From an uncultured Pelagibacteraceae bacterium (GTDB taxonomy: Bacteria > Pseudomonadota > Alphaproteobacteria > Pelagibacterales > Pelagibacteraceae), in assembly GCA_902524235.1 (NCBI GenBank), contig CABZCF010000003.1, positions 29,247 through 93,246 on the forward strand: DNA of 64,000 bases. Reading direction: 5' to 3'. The first letter of the stretch is position 1, and each line of letters opens with the position of its first letter. A program made the translations under genes and the position numbers. The notes under the pieces are model-generated. The model saw only the letters and a program-made list of their open reading frames with translations. It ran no database searches and had not been told where the DNA came from. This document shows, in pieces, positions 47,703-56,119 of this stretch.

Positions 47703-48302
47703 TTAATATTCTATTTTTAATTTTAAAAACACTCTATTAAAAATTTTTGCGATATATTTAAAATTAATCTTTTTATAAAATTTTATATTTTGATTTTTGT
47801 CACTCAAAGTTTTTACAAATATAAAGGTGTTTTTATCAAAATATTTATCTTTTATAGAGTTTTTTATCAATTTTTTGCCATAACCTTTTCCATGATATTT
47901 TTTATCTACAACCACAATTAATAGTTCCTTAAGTATATCAAATGAGGGAGGATTTAATTTTAGGATCAAGTTAAAAAAAGCAATGTTTATAAATAATAAT
48001 ACATTTTTAATATCGATTGATATGATAAACTTTAATAACGATAGAATAATAAAAATAAAATTTTTAAAAAGAATCTTATTTATAACTTTGGACTCATTTC
48101 CATACAAAACGAATGCAACAATTTGATTATTTTTTTTTAATACAAATCCTTTATTATGTTTTATTTTTAAAAACTCACTTAAATATGATGTTATTATTTT
48201 TCTACCTAGAATTGATAAAAAATTTTCACTAAAAGAATTTAACCATAAATTAGAAACAGCATTTAGATGCTTATCTTCAAACTTTTTTATCTTCATTAAC
48301 AA
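47703..48302 (-). CDS. GNAT-family acetyltransferase
   Basis: A 199-residue GNAT N-acetyltransferase. The acetyl-CoA motif is VDKKYHGKGYGKKLIKNSI (about residues 131-149). The first half has KHLNAVSNLWLNSFS and GFVLKKNNQIVAFVLYG. A hydrophobic stretch near 80-115 is unusual and suggests membrane association or an insertion. It stands next to a sugar aminotransferase gene (9 bases), so the substrate is probably an aminosugar; this is inference. Confidence 0.75.
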   Translation of the reverse strand: MLMKIKKFEDKHLNAVSNLWLNSFSENFLSILGRKIITSYLSEFLKIKHNKGFVLKKNNQIVAFVLYGNESKVINKILFKNFIFIILSLLKFIISIDIKNVLLFINIAFFNLILKLNPPSFDILKELLIVVVDKKYHGKGYGKKLIKNSIKDKYFDKNTFIFVKTLSDKNQNIKFYKKINFKYIAKIFNRVFLKLKIEY

Positions 48303-48311
48303 TTATAATAT

Positions 48312-49415
48312 TTATTTTCTTAAACTTAAAAAAGATTTTACAATATATTTAATTTCGCTATTCTTAATCCCATTGAATAAAGGAAGACAAATTAAATTTT
48401 TTGATAGATGATCTGAATTTTTTAAATCTTTAGAGTGAAATTGTTTAAAAATTTTTAACCTGTTAGTCGAAAAAAAACCATTACGTGTTTCAATACCCTT
48501 TTTAAGTAATTTTTTTATTATTATGTCTCTTTTGCCATAAAACTTAGGATCCAAAACAATGGCCATTGTCCAAACAATAGGTTTAACATTTCTATCAAAT
48601 TTTTGTAATTTAAATCCTTTTTCATCTTTAAGTAGTTTTTTATATAAATCATAACTATTTCTTCTATCTTTGATAATTTTATTAAAGTTCTTGATTTGTG
48701 TATATCCCATTGATGCCTGCAAATTTGTCAAACGAAAATTGTGACCAGGAACTATATGCATATATCTTGTTTTTTTAATTCCATGATTTCTAAAAAGTTT
48801 TAGTAGATATTTGAATTTTTTATTCTTTTTTGTGATAACCATACCACCCTCTCCGGTAGTAATTGTTTTGGTTGCCTGAAAACTAAAAGTACCTATGTCA
48901 GCCAAAGTACCTGAATTTTTATTATAGTATTTCGATCCAAGAGACTCCGCTGAATCCTCTAATACATTAATTTTTTTTAATTTTGCTAACTTTAGAATAG
49001 GTTTTAGATCACATACGTTCCCATAGGTGTTTATAACCACTATTAATTTTGTTTTTTTTGTAATTTTTTTTTTGATTGAATTCAAATCGACACAGAAAGT
49101 TTCTAAATCTACATCAGCAAAAACAGGTTTTAAATTCATCAATAAGGCTAAATTAGCCGCAGCCAAATACCCAAAACTTGGAATGATAATTTCATCTCCC
49201 TCTTTTAATTTTAGTGCTAAATAAGCTAAGTGAATTGCTGATGTTCCATTATTAACAGATAATGCAAAATCTGATTTAATGTATTTACAAAATTCCCTCT
49301 CAAATTTTTGCACATATTCTCCACCTGATATCCAAGTTGAGTCGAAAGCTTTATTTAAATGAAATTTTTCATTACTTATAAAATGAGCCTGGGACCACGG
49401 TATAAATTTTTTCAT
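48312..49415 (-). CDS. DegT/DnrJ/EryC1-family sugar aminotransferase
   Basis: PLP-dependent enzyme that makes NDP-aminosugars. The 367-residue sequence has VNNGTSAIHLAYLAL, EDSAESLGSKY and SFQATKTITTGEGGMV, with the PLP lysine at K183. The C-terminal region has GHNFRLTNLQASMG. In surface-glycan loci such enzymes aminate a keto sugar before N-acylation, and the GNAT gene next to it fits that use. Substrate unknown. The start is 17 bases from the GT2 gene. Confidence 0.9.
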   Translation of the reverse strand: MKKFIPWSQAHFISNEKFHLNKAFDSTWISGGEYVQKFEREFCKYIKSDFALSVNNGTSAIHLAYLALKLKEGDEIIIPSFGYLAAANLALLMNLKPVFADVDLETFCVDLNSIKKKITKKTKLIVVINTYGNVCDLKPILKLAKLKKINVLEDSAESLGSKYYNKNSGTLADIGTFSFQATKTITTGEGGMVITKKNKKFKYLLKLFRNHGIKKTRYMHIVPGHNFRLTNLQASMGYTQIKNFNKIIKDRRNSYDLYKKLLKDEKGFKLQKFDRNVKPIVWTMAIVLDPKFYGKRDIIIKKLLKKGIETRNGFFSTNRLKIFKQFHSKDLKNSDHLSKNLICLPLFNGIKNSEIKYIVKSFLSLRK

Positions 49416-49432
49416 GTAAAAAGTTTAATATA

Positions 49433-50128
49433 TTAGTTTTTAATAAATCTCAATTTCACAGCTGCAAAGAAATATTTAAATAACATTACAACAAAATTTG
49501 ATTTTGATTTTCCATAAATTCTTTGTTTATATATTGCTGGTATTTCTAGTATACGTGCCTTTTTTTCTATTGAAAAAAATAACAATCTAAAAAAATATTC
49601 TCCATACCCATAAAAGATTTTGTCAAAACTTAATTTATTTAACAATTCTCTTTTAATTAAAAAATATCCACCAAGATTATCATTTATATCGGTTTTAAGA
49701 ATTAATTTAAGCATAATGTTATAATAGTAACTAAGTTTACCGTGCAATTGATTTTCCATTGAGCCTCCTTTTATATATCTTGAACCAGTGATAATTTCGT
49801 ATTGTGATTTGAGAGAAATCATCTTTTTTATTAATATAGGATCATGTGTAAAGTCAGTATCCATAACAACTACATAATTTCCTGAGGATGTCTCTATTCC
49901 TTCTCTAATTGAAAATGCAAGACCTCTTTTTTTAGATCTTAAAATAACTATTATATTTTTTTCATTTTTAAATTTATCAACACAAACCTGATATGTCTCG
50001 TCAGGACTGTTATCATCTACTATTAAAATTTCAAAAGATTGTTCTAAATTAAGTTTTTTTATAGTTTCAACAAGTTTGACTATATTATCTCTCTCGTTAT
50101 AAGTGGGTAGTATTATAGAAGTTTCCAT
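49433..50128 (-). CDS. GT2 glycosyltransferase, polyprenyl-phosphate-sugar synthase-like
   Basis: GT-A fold: SIILPTYNERDNIVKLVETI at the start, ILIVDDNSPDETYQVC (metal/UDP aspartates), YVVVMDTDFTHDPILI (DxD) and KRGLAFSIREGIE. The 231-residue form lacking transmembrane helices resembles dolichyl-/polyprenyl-phosphate mannose synthases. The neighbouring multispanning protein at 50130 could use the lipid-linked sugar made here. One base separates them. Confidence 0.85.
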   Translation of the reverse strand: METSIILPTYNERDNIVKLVETIKKLNLEQSFEILIVDDNSPDETYQVCVDKFKNEKNIIVILRSKKRGLAFSIREGIETSSGNYVVVMDTDFTHDPILIKKMISLKSQYEIITGSRYIKGGSMENQLHGKLSYYYNIMLKLILKTDINDNLGGYFLIKRELLNKLSFDKIFYGYGEYFFRLLFFSIEKKARILEIPAIYKQRIYGKSKSNFVVMLFKYFFAAVKLRFIKN

Positions 50129-50129
50129 T

Positions 50130-51377
50130 TTATATTTTATTTAAAAAAATATATATATTGATTACTTTGGCAACATAAAATGCTAATAAATAACCAAAAA
50201 TAAAATTAATTTTTTTAAAAGATAGTTTATTAAAAAAATCACTTAAATATTTAGTATCAAAAAGTAAAAATAAACACATTAAAAAAAGTGGATCAAAAGT
50301 CTCCATAAAAAATAGGGAATCTATTTCAAAAAGTAACAATGTAATTATTAAAATTAAATTTTTTACATTGTTAATTTTTAAAAAGAAATTTGATATATAA
50401 AAGGATACAAAAAAAATTATAGATATAAAAAAATTTCCATCAAAAAATTTTCTTTGTAAAATATAAAAAATGCCCCCGCCATACTCGAGATCATAATTAA
50501 AAATAAAATAAACTAAAATAGACAAGATCAAACAAACAAATAAATTTAAATAATTAAGTGTGAGATATTTCAAAATATTATTTTTATCTAAAAGCAAAAA
50601 TGGAATTAAGAAGAAAAAAATAACTGTGTAGGTTAAAGTAAAAGAATTTACAAAATTAAATTTATTAAAAGTCCCTTCAAGAAAGTATGCATTCATTAAA
50701 AAAATATAATAGAATGCTGGTGCAGCTAATATGAAACTTACAAAAAAATAAATAATTAGGTATTTTAAGTTAAATTTTTTTAAAATAAATTCATAAAAAA
50801 AAAACAAAGAGAAGAAACAATAATTTGGTCTAAAATATGCAGCTATAGCTAAGAAAAAAATATTTAATATAATAAATATTAATCTTTTTTTTTCTTGTTT
50901 GGTCTCTAAAAATGAGAAATAGAAATAAATTGAAATTATAAAAAATAACAAAGCTAAATTTTCGTCACCAGGCCATATAGCAATAGATCTAAAGTATGGT
51001 GATAAGAAAAAAAAACAGCTTAAATAAAAGACGAGTAAATTGTTATTTGAAATTTTTTTCTTAAGTGTAAAATAAAAAATTATAGGTACAAAAATTGATA
51101 TATGTAGAAATATTAATCTTCCATAAGTTTCGCCTGTAAAAAGTAAATATTTTAAAAATATATAAAATATTGGTGAATGATATGATTTGATATCTGAAAA
51201 ATTTTTAACTGCATCAAATGTATCTTTCAAGAAAAAATCTCTTACACCTAAATGAAAATTATAATCATATAACGCGCCACCTGCTGAATCTTCATTTAAA
51301 ATAAAACCTAATATTAGAGATGAGTAGCAAATAATTGAAATATAAATAAATTCTTTATTTTTATTATTAATTAACAT
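50130..51377 (-). CDS. Multispanning membrane protein, GT-C-like glycosyltransferase
   Basis: The 415-residue protein has roughly ten to twelve hydrophobic segments. After the first helix comes a hydrophilic loop with GGALYDYNFHLGVRDFFLKD, an aspartate-containing loop as in the GT-C glycosyltransferase fold. Family is not identified. With GT2 directly downstream it is a plausible acceptor transferase that takes sugar from a polyprenyl phosphate. A polymerase or flippase is the alternative. Confidence 0.6.
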   Translation of the reverse strand: MLINNKNKEFIYISIICYSSLILGFILNEDSAGGALYDYNFHLGVRDFFLKDTFDAVKNFSDIKSYHSPIFYIFLKYLLFTGETYGRLIFLHISIFVPIIFYFTLKKKISNNNLLVFYLSCFFFLSPYFRSIAIWPGDENLALLFFIISIYFYFSFLETKQEKKRLIFIILNIFFLAIAAYFRPNYCFFSLFFFYEFILKKFNLKYLIIYFFVSFILAAPAFYYIFLMNAYFLEGTFNKFNFVNSFTLTYTVIFFFLIPFLLLDKNNILKYLTLNYLNLFVCLILSILVYFIFNYDLEYGGGIFYILQRKFFDGNFFISIIFFVSFYISNFFLKINNVKNLILIITLLLFEIDSLFFMETFDPLFLMCLFLLFDTKYLSDFFNKLSFKKINFIFGYLLAFYVAKVINIYIFLNKI

Positions 51378-51413
51378 AACTAATTTTTTTTAAATATTTA
51401 ATTGGAACTATAT

Positions 51414-52625
51414 CTAAACTATATGAATTCTGGGTAATGGAAATATCAACTTTCCACCTTTTTTTAAATAATTTTTCTCTCTTTTGATAATGTTTCTTTT
51501 AAAATGCCAAGGTAATACCAAATAATAATCAGGTTTGATTAGTTTGCTATCTCTCTCAGATATTATTTTAATTTTTGTACCTGGTGTAAACTTGTTAAAT
51601 TTATATTTGTTAATCTCAACTATCTTATTAACCAAATTATTTTTTATTTTACAAAATTGAAGTATAACATTTCCTTTAGTTGAAGCTCCATAACCATAAA
51701 CAATTTTATTTTTTTTTTTAAGTTTTTTTAACAAGTTAACCAGTAAAATTTTATTTTTTTTACAATTTAAAAAAAATTTTTTTTGAGTACTTATCTCGTT
51801 GTATTTTTTTCTTTTTTCATTTTTTAATATTGATTTAATTTTTTTTGATATCTCTTTATAAATAGAATCTTTTTTTGCTATATCTATTGCAATACTTCCC
51901 CCATTAATATCATTAAAGGAAATTTTAATTATTTTAAGACCAACCATGTCCATTAAATATTTCAATGAATTCAAAGAGTAATATTCTAAATGCTCATGAC
52001 AAATAGTGTCATATGAATTCATGTTCAGCATCAGCGGCATATAACTTAGTTCTATATGCCATATGCCATTATCATCTAAAATAGACTTTACATCTCTCGC
52101 AAATTTAACTGGACTCTGTAAATCATAGAACATTGCAATAGATGAAATCAAGTTAAACTTTTTTGATTTAAAATGTTTTGATGAAAAAAATTTTGAAATT
52201 AATTTAATATTTTTTTTGTAATGCTTTTTAAATTTAAAGATTGTTGGATCGCACGCAAATAAATTATTCTTATTAGAAAAATATTTTAAGAAAGTGCCGT
52301 CATTACTTCCTATGTCTAATATATTTTTATTTTTATATAATTTATATTTTCTAATTAATTTCTGAGATTTTACTTTCAGATGTTTTTCCATTGAACTATT
52401 CAGAGAAGACATATAGCCATAATTAGAGCCATACATGACTTGCGAATTAAAATTATCTTCTAACTGTAATAATTTACATTTTCTACAATGTATTAATGAC
52501 AAGTTGCCTGAGGGTACTTTAGAAGTTTTATATTCAGGAAATATTCCTGTATAAACTAAATTTCCTATATTAAATATTTTTGTTAGCTTAGTTGATTTAC
52601 AGATCCTACATTTATTTATTTTCAT
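51414..52625 (-). CDS. Sugar C-methyltransferase (TylC3/NovU type)
   Basis: Three parts are visible: an N-terminal zinc-binding module (CRICKSTKLTKIF and LIHCRKCKLLQLEDNF), a SAM-binding domain (NILDIGSNDGTFLKYF) and a C-terminal domain of the C-methyltransferase family (KIVYGYGASTKGNVILQF, then PDYYLVLPWHFKRNIIKRE). Members add methyl to C3 or C5 of a keto sugar. The length of 403 is normal. Start ATG 52625 overlaps the GGCT-like gene stop by 4 bases. The sugar is unknown. Confidence 0.85.
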   Translation of the reverse strand: MKINKCRICKSTKLTKIFNIGNLVYTGIFPEYKTSKVPSGNLSLIHCRKCKLLQLEDNFNSQVMYGSNYGYMSSLNSSMEKHLKVKSQKLIRKYKLYKNKNILDIGSNDGTFLKYFSNKNNLFACDPTIFKFKKHYKKNIKLISKFFSSKHFKSKKFNLISSIAMFYDLQSPVKFARDVKSILDDNGIWHIELSYMPLMLNMNSYDTICHEHLEYYSLNSLKYLMDMVGLKIIKISFNDINGGSIAIDIAKKDSIYKEISKKIKSILKNEKRKKYNEISTQKKFFLNCKKNKILLVNLLKKLKKKNKIVYGYGASTKGNVILQFCKIKNNLVNKIVEINKYKFNKFTPGTKIKIISERDSKLIKPDYYLVLPWHFKRNIIKREKNYLKKGGKLIFPLPRIHIV

Positions 52626-53023
52626 CTTTTAAGAGCATTTTTGAGAAATTTGATATCTAATTTGCAATCTTTGTAACCTTGAACAATTGTATTTAAATAT
52701 TTTTCCCTAGGAAATGTAAATGGAGTTTTTTTAACCATTTCATAAGTCATAACTTTTTTATCTTTATGAATAAAGTAATGTTTTTTATATAAAATTGGAA
52801 AGTCTTCATATAAATCTAATTTTGTTTCATCACTTTTAGATATCTCATACAATGCTCCAGGGACTTTTGAATTTTTTTTAACTTCTATGTCAGCAGCCCG
52901 ATATTTACTTCTAAAAGTTAATCTAAAATTATTTAAATCAATTACTTTTAGAAATTTACTATCTTTACACCTTTTTTTCATTTGAAAGTGGTTAAGATTA
53001 CTACCATATGCAAAATATAACAT
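52622..53023 (-). CDS. Gamma-glutamylcyclotransferase-like (AIG2/GGCT) protein
   Basis: The 133-residue protein starts with the fold's signature YFAYGSNLNHFQMKKRC and has VPGALYEISKSDETKLDLYE with the conserved glutamate candidate. Catalytic role is likely in the GGCT or a related fold; small acylaminotransferase relatives exist in antibiotic and glycan loci. It overlaps the C-methyltransferase gene by 4 bases, which suggests a job in the same sugar pathway rather than glutathione metabolism. This is inference. Confidence 0.75.
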   Translation of the reverse strand: MLYFAYGSNLNHFQMKKRCKDSKFLKVIDLNNFRLTFRSKYRAADIEVKKNSKVPGALYEISKSDETKLDLYEDFPILYKKHYFIHKDKKVMTYEMVKKTPFTFPREKYLNTIVQGYKDCKLDIKFLKNALKR

Positions 53024-53055
53024 TTAATTACTCTCCATTACCTTAAAACATTTTT

Positions 53056-53877
53056 TTATAATAAAGGTTTACAAACTAACCATTTCATAGTCGATGAACG
53101 ACTTTCAGACATCATTAGCCATTTTTCGTCATCGTTGAATTTATTTAAAAATTTAAAATTAGTAAAATTTCTATTTTGTGTGGTTATTTTATTAATTGAG
53201 TAAAATTTTGTTAAATTTTTTTCAAAGGTCTCAACAATATTTGGTTTAGAATAAAAATGGTGAATTTCAATTATCAAATATGATTTTTTTAACAAATTTA
53301 AGTTTTTTTCATTCAAAATATTAAACTCGTCTCCCTCGATATCAAATAAAAATAAAGATTTTGACAGGTCAATTTCATTTAATAAATTTAAAAAATTAAG
53401 ATCTGCTTTTTCATAAATTTTGAAACTACTAGAAATACCATTTAAATTGAAATTTTGTTTTATTATTTCTCTATTTTTTTCATCTAATTCAAATGAAATT
53501 GATGTGCTAAATAAATTTGATTTTATAGTGCCGACAGAATGATAGCCCTCGCCTGCACCGACATTGATAAAATTTTTTAGTTTCCTCTCATTTGATATTT
53601 TAAATATTTCTTCCTGAACCTCTTTTTCATAACAGCCAAGCAAATATGCAGGCTTTGTGGTAAAATAATCTGATGAATAAACTAGCTTTGTACCTTTATA
53701 AACTCCGTCAATTACTTTTCCATCACAAATCTCATTTATTTTTTTTGAGAGATAAACTCTTTTTTTAAATATATCATCTCTTAATTTAAACTTTATTCCT
53801 AGCTTTGAAAAAAACTTATTTACTAAATTGGTAAATCCAAATCTATTGTAACTATCGATATATTTTTTTTTTATCAC
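53056..53877 (-). CDS. FkbM-type methyltransferase
   Basis: SAM-binding motif FINVGAGEGYHSVGTIK (about residues 101-117) and FELDEKNREII are visible, then the FkbM-style LFLFDIEGDEFNIL segment and YLIIEIHHF. The 273-residue length is within the family range. FkbM proteins methylate sugar or polyketide hydroxyls, or are found without proven activity in glycan loci. It is 32 bases from the GGCT-like gene, so it ends the sugar cluster. Confidence 0.72.
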   Translation of the reverse strand: MIKKKYIDSYNRFGFTNLVNKFFSKLGIKFKLRDDIFKKRVYLSKKINEICDGKVIDGVYKGTKLVYSSDYFTTKPAYLLGCYEKEVQEEIFKISNERKLKNFINVGAGEGYHSVGTIKSNLFSTSISFELDEKNREIIKQNFNLNGISSSFKIYEKADLNFLNLLNEIDLSKSLFLFDIEGDEFNILNEKNLNLLKKSYLIIEIHHFYSKPNIVETFEKNLTKFYSINKITTQNRNFTNFKFLNKFNDDEKWLMMSESRSSTMKWLVCKPLL

Positions 53878-53885
53878 ACCAAACT

Positions 53886-54635
53886 TTAACGATTTACTAT
53901 TTCAATTTTTTTTTCTTTTACAAATCTCATTACATCAGAGCTACATTTGTTAATTAGATCTAAGTTTTCTGATCTCATAACGATTGACACACCAAGCTTT
54001 CCAGCTTGAAAAAATGGGTAGCTTCCTATCTCCACATTTTTGTATTTATTTTGTACCGCAGTTAAAGAATCTGCAATATGGCTTTCAAAAGTTCTTAAAC
54101 TTATAGTTTGACTAATTATAGGATTACCACCAACTATTTTATCTTTAATTCCTCCTAACATTGATTTTAATATTGAGGGTACGCCAGGTAAAACAAAAAC
54201 GTTTTCAACATAAAATCCAGGAGCACCGCTTGTAGGATTTAATATTAGTTTTGCGCCCTTTGGCATCCATATCATTTTTTGCCTACCATCATTGAATTCT
54301 CCTGGTTTATAATATGCTTCAAGAATCTTATAACCTTCTTCGTGTCTTTCATATGGAAGTTCAAATGCTTTAGAAACAGACTCAGACGTAATATCGTCAT
54401 GAGTTGGACCAATTCCACCAGATGTAAAGACATATGTATATTTTTTTCTTAACAAATTCACAGAGCTCATAATTGTTTCCTCAACATCTGGAATAACTCT
54501 TACTTCTAATACTTTCACTCCTAACGAGTTTAACCAAGTAGCAAGAGTGCTTGTATTTGTATCCTGGGTTCTTCCTGAGAGTATCTCGTTACCAATAATC
54601 AATATAGCAGCATTAAATTTTGAATTTTCGCTCAT
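53886..54635 (-). CDS. cinA: CinA-like molybdopterin-binding-domain protein
   Basis: MoaB/MogA-like domain protein: AAILIIGNEILSGRTQDTNT at the start, YVFTSGGIGPTHDDITSESV and FVLPGVPSILKSML. Start ATG 54635 (MSENSKFNA) gives 249 residues. An earlier ATG at 54689 would lie inside sfsA. The C-terminal amidase part of full CinA is absent, as in many alphaproteobacteria. Divergent from sfsA with only 22 bases between the two starts. Confidence 0.85.
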   Translation of the reverse strand: MSENSKFNAAILIIGNEILSGRTQDTNTSTLATWLNSLGVKVLEVRVIPDVEETIMSSVNLLRKKYTYVFTSGGIGPTHDDITSESVSKAFELPYERHEEGYKILEAYYKPGEFNDGRQKMIWMPKGAKLILNPTSGAPGFYVENVFVLPGVPSILKSMLGGIKDKIVGGNPIISQTISLRTFESHIADSLTAVQNKYKNVEIGSYPFFQAGKLGVSIVMRSENLDLINKCSSDVMRFVKEKKIEIVNR

Positions 54636-54657
54636 TTTATATATATTTTTTTTCTTT

Positions 54658-55356
54658 ATGAAATTTACCAAAGCTTTAATTAAAGGCAAATTCTTGAAAA
54701 GATATAAAAGGTTTTTTGCAGATATTAAAGTAAATAAAGAGATAATTACAGCCCATTGTCCTAATACTGGATCAATGATGGGTTTGTTAAATGAAAATAA
54801 TGATGCTTGGGTTTTAAAAAATGAAGATCCAAAGCGTAAATTAAAATATACTTTGCAGATATTAAAAACGACAAAAAATATAGTGGGTGTAAATACTCAT
54901 CTTGCAAACAAATTAGTTCAGGAAGGACTGCAAAATAATACTTTATTGGAATTTAAAAAAATAGACAAAATTGATACAGAAATATTTTATAATAAAGAGA
55001 CACGTTTTGATTTTCTTGTTGAAAAAAATAAAAAAAAAATTTTTATTGAAGTCAAAAATGTGACTCTAATTCGAGATGGCAAAACCTCAGAATTTCCTGA
55101 TGCCATAACCACCAGAGGTAGTAAACATATTAAAACTTTAATGGATGCTCAAAAAAAAGGTTATGAATGTTATGTTTTATTTTTGGTACAAATTGAAAAT
55201 TGTAAGTATTTTAAAATAGCTAATGATATAGATAATGAATACTATGAGAATTATAAATTAGCTAAAAAGTCTGGTGTAAAATTTATTGCTTATAACTGTA
55301 AAGTAGGACCAAAAGAAATTAAAATAGATAAAAAAATTAAAATATTAGATGATTGA
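54658..55356 (+). CDS. sfsA: Sugar fermentation stimulation protein SfsA
   Basis: 232 residues from ATG 54658 (MKFTKALIKGKFLKRYKRFF). Conserved motifs are ITAHCPNTGSMMGL, NTLLEFKKIDKI, RFDFLVEKN and KIFIEVKNVTLIRDG, then FPDAITTRGSKHIKTLMDA. The family is a nuclease-like fold (restriction-endonuclease type), though the biological role is unclear. It overlaps map by 8 bases. I rejected the longer frame start at 54547, which lies inside the cinA reading frame. Confidence 0.93.
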   Translation: MKFTKALIKGKFLKRYKRFFADIKVNKEIITAHCPNTGSMMGLLNENNDAWVLKNEDPKRKLKYTLQILKTTKNIVGVNTHLANKLVQEGLQNNTLLEFKKIDKIDTEIFYNKETRFDFLVEKNKKKIFIEVKNVTLIRDGKTSEFPDAITTRGSKHIKTLMDAQKKGYECYVLFLVQIENCKYFKIANDIDNEYYENYKLAKKSGVKFIAYNCKVGPKEIKIDKKIKILDD

Positions 55357-56119
55357 TTATAAAGAAAAATTTGAAAAAATGAAAATTGCAGGTAACCTTG
55401 CGTCAAAAACATTGGATATGTTAACTGATGAAATAAAGGCTGGGGTTTCAACCAACAAAATAGATAAATTAGGTTATCAATATATAAGAGATAATGGCGG
55501 ATACTCTGCACCACTATTTTATAGAGGTTTTACAAAATCTTTATGCACATCATTAAATCATGTTATCTGTCATGGAATACCTAGTGAAAGAATATTAGAT
55601 GAGGGAGATATTTTGAACGTTGATGTGACTGCGATTGTAGATGGTTATTATGGAGACACAAGCAGGATGTATTCTATTGGAAAAATTTCAGTCAAAGCAC
55701 AAAATTTAATTGATGCAACCTATGAATCTTTGATGAGATCAATTAAGATTCTTAAACCTGGATTAAAACTTGGAGATATTGGTCATGAAATTCAAACCTA
55801 TGTTGAAGCTAGAGGCTTTTCAGTTGTAAGAGATTTTTGTGGTCATGGTATTGGAGACAATTTTCATCAACCGCCTAATATTCTTCATTACGGAAAAAAA
55901 AATACTGGTGCTGAATTAAAACCGGGAATGACTTTTACAATAGAACCAATGATAAATTCAGGTAAATATGAAGTTAAAATTTTAGATGATGGATGGACAG
56001 CAGTCTCTAAAGATAAATCGTTATCTGCACAATTTGAACATACTATTGGTATAAAAGATAATGGATATGAAATATTCACAGAATCTGTTAATGGTTATGT
56101 GAAGCCCCCTTATAATTAA
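55349..56119 (+). CDS. map: Methionine aminopeptidase, type I
   Basis: Removes the N-terminal methionine. The metal-ligand residues appear in NVDVTAIVDGYYGDTSRMY (two aspartates), VRDFCGHGIGDNFHQPP (histidine), TFTIEPMI and QFEHT (glutamates). Length 256 is typical. It overlaps sfsA by 8 bases upstream and shares one base with the purB start. Confidence 0.96.
   Translation: MIDYKEKFEKMKIAGNLASKTLDMLTDEIKAGVSTNKIDKLGYQYIRDNGGYSAPLFYRGFTKSLCTSLNHVICHGIPSERILDEGDILNVDVTAIVDGYYGDTSRMYSIGKISVKAQNLIDATYESLMRSIKILKPGLKLGDIGHEIQTYVEARGFSVVRDFCGHGIGDNFHQPPNILHYGKKNTGAELKPGMTFTIEPMINSGKYEVKILDDGWTAVSKDKSLSAQFEHTIGIKDNGYEIFTESVNGYVKPPYN

Noticed and set aside
54547..54657. Longer SfsA start at 54547
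   Set aside because: The first 37 codons lie antisense inside the cinA-like gene and encode a hydrophobic stretch not found in SfsA; ATG 54658 matches the family start.
54636..54689. Longer CinA-like start at 54689
   Set aside because: It would overlap the sfsA start region and adds a basic stretch unlike the family; MSENSKFNA fits the domain start.
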